Assembly (NCBI RefSeq): GCF_016908195.1 | Contig: NZ_JAFBDK010000001.1 | Coordinates: forward strand, 186,001-250,000 | Direction: 5' to 3' | DNA: 64,000 nt | Origin: Jeotgalibacillus terrae | Lineage (GTDB): Bacteria; Bacillota; Bacilli; Bacillales; Jeotgalibacillaceae | Shown here: positions 43,076-52,520 of the stretch, one piece after another | How positions within the stretch are numbered: position 1 is the stretch's first letter | Layout of the letters: each line of letters starts with the position of its first letter | Notes under the pieces: generated by a model | What the model was told of the DNA's origin: nothing | What the model saw: the letters and a program-made list of their open reading frames with translations, nothing else | The model's database searches: none | Translations under genes and position numbers: made by a program

Positions 43076-44044
43076 TTATTCACCTGCAAGTTCTTTAATT
43101 GTTGCCATATCTTCGTCATATACTTCCTGTGGTGCACTTACGTAACCAACGGCTTCAGCAAGTTCACCTGCATTTTCAATCGCAAACATCATAAAGTCAG
43201 CTACTGCCGGATCTTCAGCTACTGCATCATTTCTTACATATGTGAATAGCGGACGTGAAAGTGGTGCATATTCACCTGACTCAATTGTTTCATTGTTCGG
43301 CTCAACCGGACCTTCTCCATTGTCAATCGGAACAACCTTGATATTATCCTGATTTTCCAGGTAATAAGCGTAACCGAAGTATCCAATTGCGTTAGGAGAT
43401 CCCATTACACCCTGAACTAGAACGTTGTCATCTTCAGAAAGTGTTGCAGAACGTACAATATCTTCTTCTTCAAGAATCACTTCATTGAAGTAATCGTAAG
43501 TTCCAGAATCAGTTCCCGGTGAGTAGAATTCAATCGGCTCTTCAGGCCAACCTTCACGAATGTCAGCCCATGTCTTTTCTTCTCCTGTTTCAACCCACAT
43601 TTCTTTCAGTTCTTCAACTGTCAGATAGTCAACCCAGTCATTTTCCTGATTCACTACTACTGATAATCCGTCGTAACCAAGTTCAACTTCTGTATATTCA
43701 ACACCCTGCTCTTCAAGACCAGCTGCTTCTTCTTCTTTAATTGGACGGGATGCATTTGAGAATGAAGTTTCTCCAGCAATAAACTTTTCAAAGCCGCCAC
43801 CTGTACCGGATACACCAGATGATACCTGAACGCCCGGCTGTGCAGCTGCATATTCTTCAACAATTGCTTCCATAATAGGTGCAACAGTTGATGAACCGTC
43901 GCCCTGAACCTGTCCGCTCAGTTCTTCTCCTGAACCTCCAGATTCATTACCTGAACCATTCGCTTCATCTTCTCCTCCGCAAGCAGCTAAAAATACTGCT
44001 GATCCTAAGATGGTTGACATTGCTAAAAATTTTGCGCTTTTCAT
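43076..44044 (-). CDS. pstS: Phosphate ABC transporter substrate-binding lipoprotein
   Basis: A 322-residue lipoprotein that captures phosphate outside the membrane. Signal peptide with lipobox LAAC, Cys 22, then a Gly/Glu/Ser spacer. Phosphate-binding loops GDGSSTVAPI, GVSGTGGGFEKF and SPGTDSGTYDYF are intact. The mature protein is rich in Asp/Glu, consistent with a saline habitat. ATG 44044 follows a GGGGG. Pho box upstream. Confidence 0.96.
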   Translation of the reverse strand: MKSAKFLAMSTILGSAVFLAACGGEDEANGSGNESGGSGEELSGQVQGDGSSTVAPIMEAIVEEYAAAQPGVQVSSGVSGTGGGFEKFIAGETSFSNASRPIKEEEAAGLEEQGVEYTEVELGYDGLSVVVNQENDWVDYLTVEELKEMWVETGEEKTWADIREGWPEEPIEFYSPGTDSGTYDYFNEVILEEEDIVRSATLSEDDNVLVQGVMGSPNAIGYFGYAYYLENQDNIKVVPIDNGEGPVEPNNETIESGEYAPLSRPLFTYVRNDAVAEDPAVADFMMFAIENAGELAEAVGYVSAPQEVYDEDMATIKELAGE

Positions 44045-44115
44045 TCTGTAATTCCCCCTGTGGTTTGTGTGATTTGTCCTACAGGTAATACAATACACCC
44101 CTTCTATTAATCTCA

Positions 44116-44143
44116 TATAAATGAAGTGTAAAGGTTTTGTAAA
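44116..44143 (-). promoter_or_regulatory. Pho box (PhoP binding repeats) upstream of pstS
   Basis: Read on the minus strand, TTTACA (44138-44143), TTTACA (44127-44132) and TTTATA (44116-44121) are direct repeats spaced exactly 11 bp. This matches the PhoP TT(A/T/C)A(C/T)A repeats of Bacillus phosphate-starvation promoters. The first repeat is 94 bp from the pstS ATG. Confidence 0.85.
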
Positions 44144-44146
44144 TCC

Positions 44147-44185
44147 ATAAAAAAACTGAGCACTGCAATATGCAGTACTCAGTTT
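44147..44185 (-). terminator. Terminator after pbpA
   Basis: Stem AAACTGAG-ACTGCA against TGCAGT-CTCAGTTT with a one-base mismatch and a T run on the minus strand. It directly abuts the Pho box of pstS. Confidence 0.85.
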
Positions 44186-44195
44186 GATAGATTTC

Positions 44196-46382
44196 TTATT
44201 GTCCTTCCCCTGCTTCTTCTGCTGTTACTTCAACCTGCTGTTCCTGATCAGCACTTTGTTCATTCATTCTTTTTTCTCTAATATCAAAGTAAACATCAAG
44301 GGCTGCTGTACCCAGATTTTCATTGACATCTTCACGAAGAGGGGAGTTTGCAACGTTTGGATATACCCATGGCGCCATGACAGAAAACGCAACTTCAGGT
44401 TCATCATATGGCGCAAATCCGACTAGAGTAGAATTCGTTGTCTCAGGTGGAGCAATTCCCTTAGAACGATATAGTTCGTCATACTTCGGTCCGAAGTAAA
44501 CAACTTCGGCTGTTCCAGTTTTACCGCCTGCAACATATCCGTTTCCTTTAAAGTCCTGGCCTGTTCCATCAGCGCCGTTAAATGAAAGGTAAAAGCCTTT
44601 TTTTACATGATCAAGCTCTGCCTGTGTATTATCAAGTCGGTTAAGTACTCTCGGTTTCATTGCCTTAACGAGTGGACCAAGTGATTCATTATTTGCACTT
44701 GGCTCACGGATTTCTTTCACAATTGTCGGTGCTACACGATTGCCTCCATTAATGACAGTTGATACATACTGAACCATCTGCAATGGTGTATACGTATCAA
44801 ACTGGCCAATCGATAAATCGAGCAGTTTACCAGGATTCAGATCTGCTGGATTATTGGTCTGGTAGCCGACGCTTTCACCCGGCAGGTCAATTCCTGTCTC
44901 GCTGCCGAGACCAAACTGGCCGAAGTAGTTACGCATTTTAGTGAATGCATTAACTCCGATATTAATTGGCTCATCTCTTACATACGTGGCTCCAGCCATT
45001 TTGATCGCTATTTTAAACATATATCCATTAGATGATCGCTCAAGAGCATAGTGATCATTGATTGAAATAGGCAAGTCACCCAAATACCATGAAGCTTTAT
45101 CAGGAGATCCAGCGATACTGATCACTTCATCCCATAAATAAGACCCCGGCTGAATCACACCATCCTGATACCCTGACAACACAGTTGCTCCTTTAATAGA
45201 AGATCCGGCTTCATACGCACTTGTAAACGTTCCAATATTATAATCCTGAATTTCCGGACCATCATCTGTTTCGATATACTGCTTTCCTGCCATTGCAAGC
45301 AGTTCGCCGGTATTTGGATCCATCATGACGAGGAATAAACGATCCATCAGGTTACGGCCATAGTCCTGTTTCAGACGTCTAAGCTCATCTTCTACAACCT
45401 GCTCAAGCGCCTTCTGCAGTTCAATGTCAATTGACAGCACAAGATCTTTGCCGCGTTCACCCTGCTGAATCAGCTGGGAATCAATCACATTACCTGCTTT
45501 GTCAGTAATGGTGCGGACTTTTGATTTTTGTCCCTGAAGTACTTCTTCGTATTGAAGTTCCAGATAGCTTGTTCCCACACGATCATTACGGGAGTAGTCA
45601 CGCGCAAGATAATATTCAATCTTATTTTCAGGTATAGACCTAACACTGCCAAGTACAGATCTGAGCACCTCTCCGTAAGGGTATTCGCGCTTCCAGTCAA
45701 CTGTGGTGTTGACACCCGGTAACGAACTGAGCTGTTCACTAACTGCAGCGAATTCCTCATCAGTCACATTTTCATTTTTTATGATCTGAGGAGACAGGTT
45801 GTATCCGGTTTGCATCTGCCTGTAAATGGCAAGGATCTCCATCTCCTGCTCTGTAATTTCTGCAAGCTCTTCTTTTGTTATTCTGTCACGGATCAGTTTA
45901 TCGTAATCAGACTGTGACAGTTCACCTTCATCATAAAGCGCACGTTCTTCGTCTGAAATTTTCTCATCTGCCCGTTTTTTATTTTCCCTGATCCAGTAAT
46001 CCTGAATATCCCGTTCAGTTACTTTATCAGCAGATAATTCAATCATAGACGAGAGCTTCGATGCAACTTCCATCATTTCTTTCTGGGAAGTCTGCTGTGT
46101 TTTTGTATAAGTAATCGCATTTACAGGTTTATTGTCTACGATTACCTTTCCGTTCCGGTCAAATATTTTTCCACGCGGTACACTCGCATTTACAACTACT
46201 TCTTCAGTTCGTTCGAGCTGCCTGGTGAAATCCTCACCATTTACAATTTGCAGGACGCCCAGTCTTAAAATTAACGCTGAAAACAGCAGAAATACTGCAA
46301 AAAACAGTATATTCATTCGTGCCGCAAGAAAATTTTTTTTAATTTTATCCTTTTTCGTGCGAGACTGATTTTTTTTCAACAA
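44196..46382 (-). CDS. pbpA: Class B penicillin-binding protein (PBP2A/PbpA type transpeptidase)
   Basis: A 728-residue monofunctional transpeptidase cross-linking peptidoglycan, probably with the Rod complex during elongation. One N-terminal membrane helix (about 20-45) is followed by a PBP dimer domain (ASVPRGKIFDRNGKVIVDN) and the transpeptidase domain with SxxK in GSSIKGATV, SxN in ERSSNGYMF and KTG in GGKTGTAEV. The C-terminus adds a Gln/Glu-rich tail. Synteny places it as yqgF (pbpA) of B. subtilis. Confidence 0.94.
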   Translation of the reverse strand: MLKKNQSRTKKDKIKKNFLAARMNILFFAVFLLFSALILRLGVLQIVNGEDFTRQLERTEEVVVNASVPRGKIFDRNGKVIVDNKPVNAITYTKTQQTSQKEMMEVASKLSSMIELSADKVTERDIQDYWIRENKKRADEKISDEERALYDEGELSQSDYDKLIRDRITKEELAEITEQEMEILAIYRQMQTGYNLSPQIIKNENVTDEEFAAVSEQLSSLPGVNTTVDWKREYPYGEVLRSVLGSVRSIPENKIEYYLARDYSRNDRVGTSYLELQYEEVLQGQKSKVRTITDKAGNVIDSQLIQQGERGKDLVLSIDIELQKALEQVVEDELRRLKQDYGRNLMDRLFLVMMDPNTGELLAMAGKQYIETDDGPEIQDYNIGTFTSAYEAGSSIKGATVLSGYQDGVIQPGSYLWDEVISIAGSPDKASWYLGDLPISINDHYALERSSNGYMFKIAIKMAGATYVRDEPINIGVNAFTKMRNYFGQFGLGSETGIDLPGESVGYQTNNPADLNPGKLLDLSIGQFDTYTPLQMVQYVSTVINGGNRVAPTIVKEIREPSANNESLGPLVKAMKPRVLNRLDNTQAELDHVKKGFYLSFNGADGTGQDFKGNGYVAGGKTGTAEVVYFGPKYDELYRSKGIAPPETTNSTLVGFAPYDEPEVAFSVMAPWVYPNVANSPLREDVNENLGTAALDVYFDIREKRMNEQSADQEQQVEVTAEEAGEGQ

Positions 46383-46479
46383 AAGTCTCCCTTTCTATAC
46401 ATAGTTCTATTAAACAATCTTAAAGGTTTTTTTCAATTATTACTAGAGGATGACACTCTTTTTCAATAAAAGGTCAAAT

Positions 46480-46560
46480 CTTCCCATTATCATTCAAGCT
46501 CTGATAAACTTGGCTGGTGATTTCAGCTGTGCTTAAACAACACAATTAGTCTTTAATATA
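46480..46560. repeat. Probable internally deleted remnant of the palindromic repeat
   Basis: The segment reads GGCTGGTGATTTC directly joined to AGCTGTGCTTAAACAACA. These match the left end and the right end of copy 2, with the central roughly 115 bp missing. The flanks also agree (CTCTGATAAA left, GTCTTTAA right). It looks like a deletion between the inverted arms. Confidence 0.6.
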
Positions 46561-46592
46561 AAAAAGCTGACGTCCATAAAAGACGTCAGCCG
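46557..46592 (-). terminator. Terminator after sodA
   Basis: The stem GCTGACGTC/GACGTCAGC (46566-46590) is followed by T on the minus strand. Confidence 0.9.
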
Positions 46593-46608
46593 GGTTTTGT
46601 ACGTTAAA

Positions 46609-47217
46609 TTATTTTGCTGAAGTATATAGCTTTTCAACAGCATTCCAGTCAACAACGCTCCAGAAAGCGTTAATGTAGTCAGGACGCTTATTTTGATACT
46701 TCAGGTAGTATGCATGCTCCCATACATCCAGACCAAGTACTGGTGTTTTACCGTCAGTAAGTGGTGAGTCCTGATTTGGAGTGCTTGTGATCTCAAGTTC
46801 TCCGTTATTTACAACTAGCCATGCCCAGCCTGATCCGAATCGGCCTGCGCCTGCTGCTGCGAATTCTTCTTTGAACTTGTCAAAGCTGCCGAACTTGCTG
46901 TTAATAGCTGAAGCAAGATCGCCTGAAGGCTCTCCGCCACCGTTTGGAGATAGAATCTTCCAGAAGAATGAGTGGTTAGCGTGTCCCCCGCCGTTATTGC
47001 GGACAGCTGTACGGATTGATTCCGGTACGCTGTTCAGATCAGCTACAAGCTCATCAATTGATTTCGCCTGAAGATCATCGTGACCTTCAAGTGCGTCATT
47101 TAATTTTGTTACATAAGTGTTGTGGTGCTTTGTGTGGTGGATATTCATTGTTTCCTTGTCAAAATGCGGTTCAAGTGCATCATAAGAGTAAGGTAGTTCT
47201 GGTAAAGTGTAAGCCAT
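46609..47217 (-). CDS. sodA: Superoxide dismutase (Mn type)
   Basis: A 202-residue cytosolic Mn/Fe-family dismutase. Ligand regions [21 protein letters not shown] and [16 protein letters not shown] (Asp, His) are intact. [14 protein letters not shown] and the Gln-containing [11 protein letters not shown] favour the Mn type found in Bacillales. ATG behind AAGGAGGAATTC. A small 5' leader hairpin (TTCCGC...GCGGAA near 47250) is present. Confidence 0.96.
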   Translation of the reverse strand: MAYTLPELPYSYDALEPHFDKETMNIHHTKHHNTYVTKLNDALEGHDDLQAKSIDELVADLNSVPESIRTAVRNNGGGHANHSFFWKILSPNGGGEPSGDLASAINSKFGSFDKFKEEFAAAGAGRFGSGWAWLVVNNGELEITSTPNQDSPLTDGKTPVLGLDVWEHAYYLKYQNKRPDYINAFWSVVDWNAVEKLYTSAK

Positions 47218-47349
47218 GATTGAATTCCTCCTTGTATGTAGTGTGATTTTCCGCTTGATGCGGAATCAACTGTTTTCAGATTATCAGAATAGATAAATCT
47301 ATTCAATTAATACGCTTTGCAAACGCTTATTTCAGTCTAAAGACCGAAA

Positions 47350-47838
47350 TCACACATAAAGAAAGAATATGATAATCATGACTGCCTGTATCGTACCTTT
47401 AGTAATAACTGATGTAATAAAACCAACCAGTGAACCAAACCCAATTTTCAGTGCCTGCTTAAATGGTGTGCGGTTAATAAGCAGTTCACCGATCACAGCG
47501 CCGGCAAGCGGTCCAATTAAAATTCCGATAACCGGTATGATAAACGGTCCAACTAATAATCCGATCGTACTTCCCCAAATTCCTGCTTTTGAACCGCCAA
47601 ACTTTTTTACACCAAAAAGATTAGCCGCATAGTCAGCACCAAATAATAATAGAATAAATAAGATTTGAATGGTCCAGAATAGCCAGCTGAAATCAGCAAA
47701 AGTGAAAAACAGTCCGTACAGTATGAATCCCAGTAATATAAACAGCACACTAGGAATGATTGGATAAATTAATCCTGCAAATGCGATTACAAAACTTAAA
47801 ATAATAAACGTCCAGAATACGAAATCTATGACCCTCAC
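47350..47838 (-). CDS. yqgC: DUF456 family membrane protein YqgC
   Basis: A 162-residue membrane protein with about five hydrophobic segments and the Gly-rich core VGPFIIPVIGILIGPLAGA of DUF456. Function unknown. Position near sodA agrees with B. subtilis yqgC. Confidence 0.88.
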   Translation of the reverse strand: MRVIDFVFWTFIILSFVIAFAGLIYPIIPSVLFILLGFILYGLFFTFADFSWLFWTIQILFILLLFGADYAANLFGVKKFGGSKAGIWGSTIGLLVGPFIIPVIGILIGPLAGAVIGELLINRTPFKQALKIGFGSLVGFITSVITKGTIQAVMIIIFFLYV

Positions 47839-47876
47839 CCTTTCTTCTTATAGATACATGTCTGTTAAGTATATCA

Positions 47877-47908
47877 AAAAAAGCCGGCTGAATGTTCAGC
47901 CGGCTTTA
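47877..47908 (-). terminator. Terminator after the Na/Pi cotransporter gene
   Basis: A perfect stem AAAGCCGGCTGAA/TTCAGCCGGCTTT with a two-base loop, then T-rich sequence on the minus strand. Confidence 0.9.
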
Positions 47909-47912
47909 CGGT

Positions 47913-49544
47913 TTACTTACGGATACCAAGAACAGCTTCTGCGATATTCACTGAGTGATCACCAATACGTTCAAGGTTAGAAATAATATCTACAAACACA
48001 ATTCCGGCCTGTCCGCTGCAGGCTCCTTCATTGAGGCGTAAAATATGCTTCTTACGGAATTTGCGTTCCATTTTATCAATAAGATCTTCTTTTTCAGCAA
48101 CACTGCGTGCTTTATCATGGTCATTTGTATCAAGAGATTCAATTGACTGAGATACAGCTTCGATTGTCAGTGTAAACATTTCATTCAGATCTTCCATTGC
48201 TTCATCTGTCATTTTGACTTTATTCGCCTGCTGATAATCCACAAGCTCAATCACGTTTTCAAAATGGTCACCAATCCGCTCAATATCACGTACTGTGTCC
48301 ATTAGTACTGAATGACGTTCAGATTCCTGTGTGGAAAGCGAACTGCCTGAGAGCTTAATCAAATAATCAGTGATTTTAGTATCAAGGTTATTAATCGCAT
48401 CTTCCACCTGATAGCCAAGTTCAGCGTTCTTTTTATTTTTAGTCTTTAAATACTCATAAGATTCGTTAAGTCCCTGGACTGCAAACTGACCCATACGCAG
48501 TACTTCTTCTTTTGCCTGCCCAAGCGCAATTGATGGTGACTGTTCTATAAAGTTAGGGTCAAGATGTTTAGGTTTGAATTCTACGACTACATCGTTTCCT
48601 GGAACCACTCTCGTTACCACCCATGCTAGAGCAGCGATAAACGGGAATTGAATCATTGTATTTGTAATATTGAACGTACCATGCGCAAATGCGATCTGCA
48701 TTTCAGGATTCAAGTTCATAAATTGATCGATCCATACAATAAAAGCAGTGAATGGAATGAGTAGGATCAAGAACAATACTGAACCGATCACGTTAAACAT
48801 AACGTGTACCATTGCAGCTCTTTTTGCAGCAACAGATGCTCCAATTGATGCAAGAACTGCCGTAATCGTTGTACCAATATTATCACCAAAAAGAACTGGT
48901 AAAGCTGCCTGCAGTGTAATCAGATCTTCTGAATAAAGTCCCTGCAGAATACCGATTGTTGCACTCGAACTTTGAACGATTACCGTGAAAATGGTACCTA
49001 CCACAACACCAAGAACCGGAATTTCACTCATACTCTGAGTCAGATCAATAAATGCCTGAAGCTCACGGAGTGGCTTCATTCCTTCCCCCATTAACTCTAG
49101 ACCGTAAAACAGTCCACCAAATCCAAAAATGACCATACCGAGATTATTAATCTGCGGTCTTTTTACAAAGAACAACAAGAAAGCACCAACTGCTATAATC
49201 GGCAGCGCATATGCTCCTATATCAATACCGATGATAAATGCAGTGACAGTTGTACCAATATTCGCTCCCATAATGACACCTATTGCCTGACGGAGCGTCA
49301 TGAACCCTGCACTGACAAGTCCAATTACAATAACTGTTGTACCGGAGCTGGACTGAATAAGAATTGTTACAACAATACCCGCAAGGACCCCCATAAACGG
49401 ATTCGTTGTAAAGCGGTCTAAAATCGCTCTCAGTCTGTCACCAGCTGATTTTTGGAGACCGTCTCCCATATACTTTAAACCAAATAGAAATATCCCAAGT
49501 CCCCCGATAAATGTAAAGAAGACTTCCTGCCAATTCACTTCCAT
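47913..49544 (-). CDS. Na+/phosphate cotransporter with PhoU-like domain
   Basis: A 543-residue NptA-type transporter. Duplicated Na/Pi-cotransporter II repeats contain the QSSSGTT (about 66-72) and QSSSATIG motifs and GDNIGTTITA. A C-terminal PhoU-like helical domain (about 345-543) carries DIERIGDHFENVIE and NLERIGDHSVNIAE. It offers low-affinity phosphate entry, coupled to sodium, beside the ATP-driven Pst system. ATG 49544 behind GGGG. Confidence 0.93.
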   Translation of the reverse strand: MEVNWQEVFFTFIGGLGIFLFGLKYMGDGLQKSAGDRLRAILDRFTTNPFMGVLAGIVVTILIQSSSGTTVIVIGLVSAGFMTLRQAIGVIMGANIGTTVTAFIIGIDIGAYALPIIAVGAFLLFFVKRPQINNLGMVIFGFGGLFYGLELMGEGMKPLRELQAFIDLTQSMSEIPVLGVVVGTIFTVIVQSSSATIGILQGLYSEDLITLQAALPVLFGDNIGTTITAVLASIGASVAAKRAAMVHVMFNVIGSVLFLILLIPFTAFIVWIDQFMNLNPEMQIAFAHGTFNITNTMIQFPFIAALAWVVTRVVPGNDVVVEFKPKHLDPNFIEQSPSIALGQAKEEVLRMGQFAVQGLNESYEYLKTKNKKNAELGYQVEDAINNLDTKITDYLIKLSGSSLSTQESERHSVLMDTVRDIERIGDHFENVIELVDYQQANKVKMTDEAMEDLNEMFTLTIEAVSQSIESLDTNDHDKARSVAEKEDLIDKMERKFRKKHILRLNEGACSGQAGIVFVDIISNLERIGDHSVNIAEAVLGIRK

Positions 49545-49789
49545 GTTTTCAACCCCTGTAAACAAATTTAGACATACTTCTTGAAAACCCTCTACAATTA
49601 TTAATTCTTTATCGCATATAAGTAAAGGGGTTAACGGTAATCTTTACAATCGGTTAATAATAGCCGTTAATTATTACATTTGTGTTACAAAAACAAACGC
49701 TTACTTTTTCACTATTCGTTCATTTGCTCTTATGTATCAGGTGAAAGTACAATATGTTAGTAGTTATATAAAATCGGAGGTTTGGCGTC

Positions 49790-50563
49790 TTGAATATTTT
49801 TAAACAACTGATTAAAAGTTTATACTCTCCCCGGGATATTGCGAAGTTCCGGTTTCAGGGTATTGGAAAAACAATTTTGTTTGTGTTTCTGCTGGCTTTT
49901 CTTTCCATGATCCCTGCTGTGGTGCAGGTAGCCTCAATTGGTGAAAGTCTTTTTTCAGATGGAGAAGAGCTGCTGTTGAATGAACTTCCTTCATTTGAAG
50001 TGGTAGATGGGGAGCTGCAGTCTGAATCAGATGTCACTGAGTCAGCTGACAGTAGCGGTATTACTTTTTATGTGGATGGATCTGATAGTCTGACAACTGA
50101 GGATTTATTAGATGACGAGGCTGCTGTAGCATTTCTATCTGACAGGATCGCTGTATCAACAGGAGGCGGCGTGCAGGAATATGAGTATTCGACGTTTGAA
50201 GGAGTCAATATAAGCAGCGAAGGGATTGCTTCACTGTTAAGCTCTCTAGAAGGTGCCAAGTTTATTATTTACTTCTTTATACTGGCATTTATTTTTATTC
50301 TTCTTGCAGGCATGCTGTTCATTAAAGCGACTGTGTTTGGCTGGATTGGAACAAAGTTTGCAGCAACACTTGAAAGAAAGCTGACATTCCGTCACAGCTT
50401 CAGAATAGCGGCATACAGTTCGGCTCTTCCGGCGGTATTTTTTCTTATTACAGACCTTGCCGGGTCACTTATTCCGTTCCCTACACTGATCAGCTGGTTT
50501 GTCACGGGACTGATGCTGTATCTCTCTATTAAAGAGATACCAAAGCCTAAAAAGCGGGGTTAA
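49790..50563 (+). CDS. yqgB: DUF1189 family membrane protein
   Basis: A 257-residue protein with one N-terminal membrane helix (about 24-45), an extracellular acidic Ser/Asp/Glu domain (about 47-160) and three C-terminal helices. Matches the DUF1189 family, whose role is unknown. It starts with TTG ten bases after CGGAGG. Order relative to sodA suggests B. subtilis yqgB; the symbol is by synteny. Confidence 0.8.
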   Translation: MNIFKQLIKSLYSPRDIAKFRFQGIGKTILFVFLLAFLSMIPAVVQVASIGESLFSDGEELLLNELPSFEVVDGELQSESDVTESADSSGITFYVDGSDSLTTEDLLDDEAAVAFLSDRIAVSTGGGVQEYEYSTFEGVNISSEGIASLLSSLEGAKFIIYFFILAFIFILLAGMLFIKATVFGWIGTKFAATLERKLTFRHSFRIAAYSSALPAVFFLITDLAGSLIPFPTLISWFVTGLMLYLSIKEIPKPKKRG

Positions 50564-50576
50564 ATTGAATTGTTTT

Positions 50577-50614
50577 AAAACGCACTTCTACTATATAAAT
50601 AGAAGTGCGTTTTT
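50577..50614. terminator. Bidirectional terminator after the DUF1189 gene
   Basis: The 14-bp stem AAAACGCACTTCTA/TAGAAGTGCGTTTT carries flanking A/T tracts. It ends both this gene and the convergent chemoreceptor gene. Confidence 0.9.
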
Positions 50615-52327
50615 CTACTGTAAGTTCTGCTTTTCAAACTGCTGATTAAGTTGAGTTGATATCCGGTAAAGCTCATCTGCAATTTCTTTTACTTCTGTTA
50701 TCATCGCTTCCTGACTTTCGAGCGTTTGACTCATTTCTTCAAATCCTGATGTTGTTTCAGTTGCAGCGTGAGTGACTCTCTCACCCGCTTCCCTGACAGA
50801 TGGAAGGATTTTTTCAAACGCTATTGTTCTCTGATAAACTGAACCGACTTTGGATGAGGACTCATCCACTTGCTTTATCAATTCCTCAAAAAATTTCAGA
50901 CCGCTGACAGACTGCTTCAATTTTTTTGCTGAATCATCAGCTATATGGTTAAACTTTGACTCGACTGTGTCGCTGACATCTGCCATCAGATTCATTGACT
51001 GATCAATTTCTGACAGGTAGTTTGCAGACTGCTCAGCCAGGTTTCCAACCTCTTTTGCTACAACTGCGAAGCCTCTCCCATGCTCTCCTGCCCTTGCAGC
51101 TTCAATTGAAGCATTTAATGATAGAAGCCTTGTATGGTCTGCGATTTCCCTGATTAATCCTGCTGCACGCTTAGCCTCTTCAGACTGGCGCTTCAACCCT
51201 CTGATTTCCTGACTAAGCGCCTGCAGCTTCTGATCTGTCTGCTGCAAAGAATCCTTCATCAGATATACACCGTTAATCCCCTCATCTCTTTTACCGATTA
51301 AACTTTCATTCGACTGATTGATCTCATATAAAGTCTGAATCATTTTCTCGAGATCATGCGACATAAGCAGTGTTTTCTCAAGACTATTTTCTGAAGATAC
51401 AGATGTTTCCTTTGTTCGATGACTGATCAGCTGTGATTTTTCTTTTACCGGGATCAGTGTTTCATACATTTTATTAGAGCGGGTTAGCAGCTTTTCACCG
51501 GTAACATTAAGATTTTCGCCGGTCATTTTAATTTCCTCAAGCAAATTATTGATCGTATGTGTCATATAATGATAGCTTTTATTCAGCGAAACGATCTCTG
51601 GTATTGTTGTCTTGATCTGTTGATGTTCTTCCGCCTGCCGTCCTTCTCTCACTGTTCTCATATCATCTCTTAATAGATTAAGCGGCCTGCTGATTGATCT
51701 CGTCAGAATTAATATCAGTATGGATGCAATGACGATGACAATGAGTAAGGTCCGTAATATCATTTTCCCAAGCTGTGATTGTGCCTTCAGATAGTCTGAT
51801 TCGGGAATCGCAATAAGATATGTACTACCTAGTTCCTGTATGTTAAAAAAAGAGAACAGGTAAGATTCACCTTCTATCGTATGGCGCAGTACTCCTTTTC
51901 CTGTCTTATTGATTTCCGCTAGCATTTCATTTGTCAATTCTAAATCCTGAGAACCTGTGAAAGGTACAACCTCCTCTTCATTAATCCTGAAAAAGCTGCC
52001 ATTTAGTCCGGCCTGACTTAGTGCTGCTGATTGCTGATTCACGATCCCTGTTACAAGATCATTAAACTTCTCTTCATTACCGGGATAAGTCATTTTAGCG
52101 TTTTTGACCAGTTCATTTGTGATAGCAGTTTCTCTGATCAGCCGGTCCTCCATCAGCTCTTCAGCTGATTCTTTAGCAGTCTGATATCCGATAAACCCTA
52201 TGTAAGATGTTGCTAAAATTAATACGGTTAAGACAAATAAACTGATCCGCATACCTAAACTTATTTTACTAATGAGATTTTTAAATACTGTTGCAGATTG
52301 TGTATAAACTTTTTTAATCCGTGACAT
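50615..52327 (-). CDS. Methyl-accepting chemotaxis protein
   Basis: A 570-residue transmembrane receptor. Two membrane helices (about 29-47 and 188-208) flank an extracellular sensor of about 140 residues, then a HAMP domain ([17 protein letters not shown]) and the cytoplasmic signalling coiled coil with the hairpin tip [27 protein letters not shown]. No che gene is near, and it interrupts the usual yqgB-ispG neighbourhood, suggesting a later insertion. Ligand unknown. Confidence 0.93.
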   Translation of the reverse strand: MSRIKKVYTQSATVFKNLISKISLGMRISLFVLTVLILATSYIGFIGYQTAKESAEELMEDRLIRETAITNELVKNAKMTYPGNEEKFNDLVTGIVNQQSAALSQAGLNGSFFRINEEEVVPFTGSQDLELTNEMLAEINKTGKGVLRHTIEGESYLFSFFNIQELGSTYLIAIPESDYLKAQSQLGKMILRTLLIVIVIASILILILTRSISRPLNLLRDDMRTVREGRQAEEHQQIKTTIPEIVSLNKSYHYMTHTINNLLEEIKMTGENLNVTGEKLLTRSNKMYETLIPVKEKSQLISHRTKETSVSSENSLEKTLLMSHDLEKMIQTLYEINQSNESLIGKRDEGINGVYLMKDSLQQTDQKLQALSQEIRGLKRQSEEAKRAAGLIREIADHTRLLSLNASIEAARAGEHGRGFAVVAKEVGNLAEQSANYLSEIDQSMNLMADVSDTVESKFNHIADDSAKKLKQSVSGLKFFEELIKQVDESSSKVGSVYQRTIAFEKILPSVREAGERVTHAATETTSGFEEMSQTLESQEAMITEVKEIADELYRISTQLNQQFEKQNLQ

Positions 52328-52520
52328 GTTTCATATCCCCCTATGATTTATAGGTCTATTGTCACTTATTATTATTAATATAATCGCGCAATCCTGTTAA
52401 GTTTATGTAAACGGCACACTAACTGCGTTTTCGCCGGTCATTTAGTTGTAAATGTGATTTCAACACTGTTAGAATAAGAAGGAATACAATTTGAGTAAAT
52501 GATAAAGGAGCGAATGACTG

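Noticed and set aside
49620-49735. Possible Pho-box-like TTTACA/TTAATA/TTACAT repeats upstream of the Na/Pi cotransporter
   Set aside because: The repeats that can be seen point away from the transporter and lose the 11-bp phase after two units, so I do not claim PhoP control.
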